NCBI RefSeq assembly: GCF_000423705.1
Contig: NZ_KE384083.1
Location: 810,462 to 874,461, forward strand
DNA length: 64,000 nt
Direction of reading: 5' to 3'
From: Stappia stellulata DSM 5886
GTDB lineage: Bacteria; Pseudomonadota; Alphaproteobacteria; Rhizobiales; Stappiaceae
The notes below the pieces were generated by a model. That model was not told the origin of the DNA. It saw only the letters and a program-made list of their open reading frames with translations, and made no database searches. Below are positions 60,721-64,000 of this stretch, piece after piece; the first letter of the stretch is position 1, and each line of letters starts with the position of its first letter. Position numbers and translations under genes: made by a program.

Positions 60721-60755
60721 GCGTTCGCACCCGCGCGCATGGCGGGCGCGAACGC
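60721..60755. repeat. Intercistronic hairpin between the acyl-CoA dehydrogenase and Hyi-like genes
   Basis: The arms GCGTTCGC and GCGAACGC pair over 8 bp, and after one mismatch CCCGC pairs with GCGGG. There is no T-run. It may stabilise or process the upstream message, weakening coupling with the last gene. Confidence 0.45.
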
Positions 60756-60764
60756 ACGTGACAC

Positions 60765-61901
60765 TCAGGCCAGCAGGCCGCGCGCGATGATCGTGCGCTG
60801 GATTTCCGACGACCCCTCGTAGATGCGGAAAATGCGCAAGTCACGCAAGTAGCGCTCTAGCGGCATGTCGCGCGTGTAGCCGTAGCCGCCATGGATCTGC
60901 AGCGCCTTGTCGGCGATCCGCCACGCCGCCTCGCTGGCATAGAGCTTCGCGAAGGCCGATTCCGTGGAATAGCGGTCGCGTCCCCCCCGCTTGGCGGCCG
61001 CCTGATGACCGAGCGCGCGGGCAGCCGCCAGATCGGTGGCCATGTCCGCCAGCATCCACTGCAGCCCCTGGAAGTCGGCAATCGGATGGCCGCCGACCTT
61101 GCGCTCCTTCGCATAGGCGATCGCGTCGTTGAGGGCGGCAGCGGCAATGCCGGTCGCCTGCGCCGCCACCTCGATGCGGCCGTTGTCCAGCACCTTCATT
61201 GCGGTGCGAAACCCGGTGCCCTCGGCTCCGATACGGTTTTCCGCCGGAACGTGACAGTCGAAGGTCAGCGAGAACACGTGTCCGCCGCGCAGACCCATGG
61301 TCTTTTCATGAGGCCCGATCTCGATGCCTTCCATCTGCTTCGGTTCGATGACGAAGGCGCTCACGCCGCGTGCGCCCGCCGCCTTGTCGGTCTTGGCATA
61401 GACGACGATGAAGTCCGCCGCGCCCGCATTGGAGATGAAGCACTTGGATCCCTTCAGCCGGTATCCGCCCTCTTCCGGCGCGGCGAAACTGCGCATGTCG
61501 GCCGGGTTGGAGCCGGCCTCCGGTTCCGTCAGCGCGAAGGCGCCAAGCGCACGGCCGTCCGCGGCAGCCGGAAGGAAACGCTCGCACAGCGCCTCATCGC
61601 CGCCGATGAGCAGGGAGTCGGTCGCCAGGAAATGCGCCGTCAGCATGGACGCGGTCGACCCGCAGGCGCCGGCGATCAGCTCCACCGCCCGGTAGAGTGC
61701 CGGCCCCGACAGCTCGACGCCACCGTAGGCCTCCGGCAGGTTCATGCCCATGATCCCCATGTCGCCCAAAGCCTGGAGATGCGCGATGGCAAAACGGGCT
61801 TCCTCGTCGATGGCGGCAGCCTGCGGCCGCAGGACATTGTCGGCAAACCGTTCGATCTCGTTGACGATTGCCGTTTCGTGTTCGGCCAGGTCCGGTGTCA
61901 T
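60765..61901 (-). CDS. Short-chain-type acyl-CoA dehydrogenase
   Basis: A 378-residue FAD enzyme of the classical size. Conserved parts are TEPEAGSNPADMRSFA, the FAD-contact FISNAGAADF, IHGGYGYTRDMPLERY and the catalytic Glu in IYEGSSEIQRTII. The substrate is a short or branched acyl-CoA, but not determinable. Its ATG overlaps the stop of the upstream CoA-transferase by 4 bp (ATGA), so the two are coupled. Together they suggest activation and oxidation of one particular acid. Confidence 0.92.
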   Translation of the reverse strand: MTPDLAEHETAIVNEIERFADNVLRPQAAAIDEEARFAIAHLQALGDMGIMGMNLPEAYGGVELSGPALYRAVELIAGACGSTASMLTAHFLATDSLLIGGDEALCERFLPAAADGRALGAFALTEPEAGSNPADMRSFAAPEEGGYRLKGSKCFISNAGAADFIVVYAKTDKAAGARGVSAFVIEPKQMEGIEIGPHEKTMGLRGGHVFSLTFDCHVPAENRIGAEGTGFRTAMKVLDNGRIEVAAQATGIAAAALNDAIAYAKERKVGGHPIADFQGLQWMLADMATDLAAARALGHQAAAKRGGRDRYSTESAFAKLYASEAAWRIADKALQIHGGYGYTRDMPLERYLRDLRIFRIYEGSSEIQRTIIARGLLA

Positions 61902-63064
61902 CGCGTTTCTCCTTCGCACAGGGCTGCGAGGATCTCCTCGCGATGTTGATCGAGTGCGGGTGCCGCGCATCCGCCCGTGCGCGGTGCTCCGCCGAAATGG
62001 ACCGGTTGCTGGGGGACGCGCACAGGGCCGAGACCGGGATGTTCGACCTCGACCGACAAATTGCGGCTGCCGGCCTGCGCGGAGCGCCATGCCTGACCGG
62101 CCGTCTCGATCGGCGCGGCCGGAATTCCGGCATCGCCCAGCGCCTCGACCACCTGCTGCGTCGTGCGCGACTCCGACCAGGCCTCGATGATCGCGGCCAG
62201 CATCGGCTCGTTCTCACGTCTGAGCGTGTCCGTCGCGAAATGCGGATTCTCGGCAAGCGACGGCGCGCCGATGGTGTTGCAGAAGGTTTGAAACAGCCTG
62301 TCGTTGAGAACGGCGACGGCGAAATGCCCGTCCGCAGCGCGATAGGTGCCAAAGGGCGCGGAAAGCGCATGGCGGTTGCCGGTGCGCTGCGGTTCTTCGC
62401 CGGCGAGCAGAACGCGCGCCGAGGTCACGGGCATCATGGAGACGAGACTGTCGAACAACGCGACATCGACGTGGCGCCCGTGGCCCGTGCGTTCGCGCTC
62501 GAAAAGCGCGACCATCGCGCCCCAGGCGGCGAAAAGCCCGCCGGCCACATCGCCGAGCGCCTCGCCGATCATCGTCGGCGGCCCGTCGGGTTCGCCGGTG
62601 ACATGCATCAGCCCGGACATGGCCTGAACGATGATGTCATAGGCGGGACGGGCGACATTGGGCCCGCTCTGGCCGAAACCGGACACGCTGAGATAGACGA
62701 GACGCGGATTAGCGGCCCGAAGCGTCTCCGGACCGAGCCCCAGCCGTTCCATCACGCCGGGACGAAAGTTCTCCACCACGAGATCGGCGGTCCTGCAAAG
62801 CGCACGCACCGCCTTGACCGCCTCCGGGTCCTTGAGGTCGAGCGCAATCGAGCGCTTGCCCCGGTTCACCGCCTGGAACAGCAGGCTCTCGCCGTCCCTG
62901 AACGGGCCGACATGGCGGTAATCGTCGCCCTTCGGACTTTCGATCTTGATGACGTCGGCACCGAGATCGGCAAACATCGCCGTGCAATAGGGGCCGGCCA
63001 GAACCCGGCTAAAATCAATCACCCGAAGCCCCTCAAGCGGGCGGGTCGTCTTGTCCGTGTCCAT
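61898..63064 (-). CDS. CaiB/BaiF family CoA-transferase
   Basis: A 388-residue class III CoA-transferase that moves CoA between acids by a covalent Asp intermediate. The start PLEGLRVIDFSRVLAGPYCTAMFADLGADVIKIE is typical, the catalytic Asp is in PAYDIIVQAMSGLM near residue 155, and RGKRSIALDLKD lies between. It is the first gene of an operon with an acyl-CoA dehydrogenase and an Hyi-like gene, divergent from a LysR regulator. The acid is unknown; dicarboxylic acids are common for this family. Confidence 0.92.
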   Translation of the reverse strand: MDTDKTTRPLEGLRVIDFSRVLAGPYCTAMFADLGADVIKIESPKGDDYRHVGPFRDGESLLFQAVNRGKRSIALDLKDPEAVKAVRALCRTADLVVENFRPGVMERLGLGPETLRAANPRLVYLSVSGFGQSGPNVARPAYDIIVQAMSGLMHVTGEPDGPPTMIGEALGDVAGGLFAAWGAMVALFERERTGHGRHVDVALFDSLVSMMPVTSARVLLAGEEPQRTGNRHALSAPFGTYRAADGHFAVAVLNDRLFQTFCNTIGAPSLAENPHFATDTLRRENEPMLAAIIEAWSESRTTQQVVEALGDAGIPAAPIETAGQAWRSAQAGSRNLSVEVEHPGLGPVRVPQQPVHFGGAPRTGGCAAPALDQHREEILAALCEGETR

Positions 63065-63131
63065 TGTCCGGTCGTCTCCCGTCTCTCGCAGAAGACGCAA
63101 GGATAGGGAGCAATCTGCTATAGCCAGAAAT

Positions 63132-63153
63132 ATTGATTTTTCATAAAGTCAAT
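63132..63153. promoter_or_regulatory. LysR-type operator in the divergent gap
   Basis: ATTGA and TCAAT flank a 12-base AT-rich centre with further partial symmetry (8 of 11 positions pair). This is the T-N11-A style of LysR boxes. It lies 3 bp before the LysR start and 68 bp from the CoA-transferase start, the usual place for control of the divergent operon and of itself. Confidence 0.55.
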
Positions 63154-63155
63154 AA

Positions 63156-64000
63156 ATGGAACCTATACCCATCGGCTTTCGCCAGATCGACTATGTCATC
63201 GCCGTCGCGGAGACCGGCAGCACGGCGGCGGCCGCACGTCTCGTCAATGTGTCGCAGCCCTCGGTATCGCTGGCAGTGACGCGCCTTGAGGAAACGCTGG
63301 GGCAGCCGCTGTTTCGCCGCGCCGCCGGCCAGGGCATGACGCCAACGCCCTTCGGGCGGCGCAAGCTCACCGAGTTTCGCAGCCTGCGCGCCCAGATGCG
63401 CGCGCTTCTGGCGGCGGACGACGGGACGGGCGTGCTGCCGCCGGTTCTGGAACTCGGCGTCTTCTCGACACTCGGACCACGCTATGTCCCGGCCCTGATC
63501 CGCGCCTTTCGCGCCCGTCTTCCCGGTGCACGGCTCAAGCTGCATGAGGCCGATCTGGAAACCCTGCATGCCTGGCTGGAAAGCGGACGCATCGACCTTG
63601 CGCTGGTCTATGACTTCGGCACCACCGGCGACGTGGAGATGGTGCCGCTCGTCGACGTTCCGCCCTATGCGCTGGTGGCCGGCGATCATCCGCTGGCCGG
63701 GCGCTCTTCGGTCGATCTGGCAACCCTGCTGAAAGACCCGCTCATCCTCGTCAATCTGCCGCAAAGCCGGGACTATTTCGTCTCCGTGATCCAGTCGCGT
63801 GGTCTTGTCGCAGAGATCGCGCTGGAAACAGGCTCGACGGAAATGCTGCGGTCCATGGTGGCGAGCGGACTTGGCGTCGGTCTTCTTGCAACCGAACTTC
63901 CCTATCGCACCACCTACGACGGCGGCACGGTCGCGCATCTGGCCGTTGAAGACCCGGTGCCGGCGCATCGCGTGGCGCTGGCGCGTCCTGCCCGGCTGCC
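63156..64000 (+). CDS. LysR-family transcriptional regulator (3' end beyond right edge)
   Basis: The first 281 codons of a LysR regulator. The HTH at the N-terminus reads FRQIDYVIAVAETGS, then ARLVNVSQPSVSLAVTRLE, and the effector domain begins around residue 92 (PVLELGVFSTLGPRYV). The protein runs off the window with most of the effector domain seen. It is divergent from a CoA-transferase / acyl-CoA dehydrogenase operon, and an imperfect palindrome sits between them, so control of that operon by its substrate is likely. Confidence 0.93.
   Translation, partial: MEPIPIGFRQIDYVIAVAETGSTAAAARLVNVSQPSVSLAVTRLEETLGQPLFRRAAGQGMTPTPFGRRKLTEFRSLRAQMRALLAADDGTGVLPPVLELGVFSTLGPRYVPALIRAFRARLPGARLKLHEADLETLHAWLESGRIDLALVYDFGTTGDVEMVPLVDVPPYALVAGDHPLAGRSSVDLATLLKDPLILVNLPQSRDYFVSVIQSRGLVAEIALETGSTEMLRSMVASGLGVGLLATELPYRTTYDGGTVAHLAVEDPVPAHRVALARPARL

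Noticed and set aside
1-64000. tRNA, rRNA and insertion sequences
   Set aside because: I looked for cloverleaf arms, CCA ends and transposase-like frames with terminal repeats and found none that hold up by eye; a tRNAscan run would settle this.

Overview
The window is a stretch of ordinary-looking chromosome from a GC-rich alphaproteobacterium. The gene content points to the order Hyphomicrobiales (Rhizobiales), perhaps a Stappiaceae-like marine or soil genus. The evidence is phoR-pst with a Pho box, a fabI / histidine phosphatase / DUF1344 / aroC / ribB neighbourhood, an HDAC-like gene next to xseB, a nudix-winged-helix NAD regulator and a TIGR02301-type gene. The genus is inference. I see no rRNA, tRNA, IS element, prophage or CRISPR array.

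Layout. 1-4.1 kb (minus): phosphate regulon, phoR then pstS then pstC, with a three-unit Pho box before pstS and a strong hairpin between pstS and pstC. 4.3-6.8 kb (plus): MBL-fold hydrolase and two tandem HAD phosphatases. 6.8-13.7 kb: DUF4870, acyl-CoA ligase, DUF1499, aminotransferase, a 48-codon ORF, CorA, GNAT. 13.9-15.6 kb: lipoprotein, CbpA-type J-protein and a 44-aa membrane protein. 15.7-19.2 kb (minus): beta-oxidation operon (acyl-CoA dehydrogenase, isomerase-like crotonase, SDR) facing Sua5, with a 24-bp palindrome between them.

20.4-33.5 kb: candidate sRNA with a clear terminator, HDAC-like amidohydrolase and xseB. Then comes a long minus-strand series: MFS, DUF2946, PCuAC, SCO1, a 51-aa protein, TlyA, TrmA-type RNA methyltransferase and another methyltransferase, which looks like copper delivery to cytochrome oxidase joined to RNA modification. 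Upstream on the same strand lie dxs, a second candidate sRNA read on the plus strand, a ribB fused to an HTH and a degenerate GCH-II domain, and aroC. 33.7-43.5 kb: DUF3095 (cyclase-like), DUF1344, phosphatase, fabI, FAD oxidase, SRAP, a nudix/TIGR02301 group, LysE, DUF427. 43.6-48.8 kb: a glycine-rich autotransporter divergent from an AraC regulator.

48.9-59.8 kb: L,D-transpeptidase, an unknown protein, class II amidotransferase, then a run ygfZ / HD / PTP-like / nudix-HTH regulator / RluA with stop-start overlaps, a SleB-like cell wall hydrolase and an EAL-CBS-GGDEF protein. 59.9-64 kb: hydroxypyruvate isomerase-like protein, acyl-CoA dehydrogenase and CaiB/BaiF CoA-transferase, divergent from a LysR regulator that runs off the right edge.

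Most genes are housekeeping and well recognised. The best leads for something new are the DUF3095 protein with cyclase-like metal-site motifs, the HTH-RibB-RibX fusion, two candidate sRNAs, four unannotated small proteins, and several well-formed palindromes beside single regulated genes.
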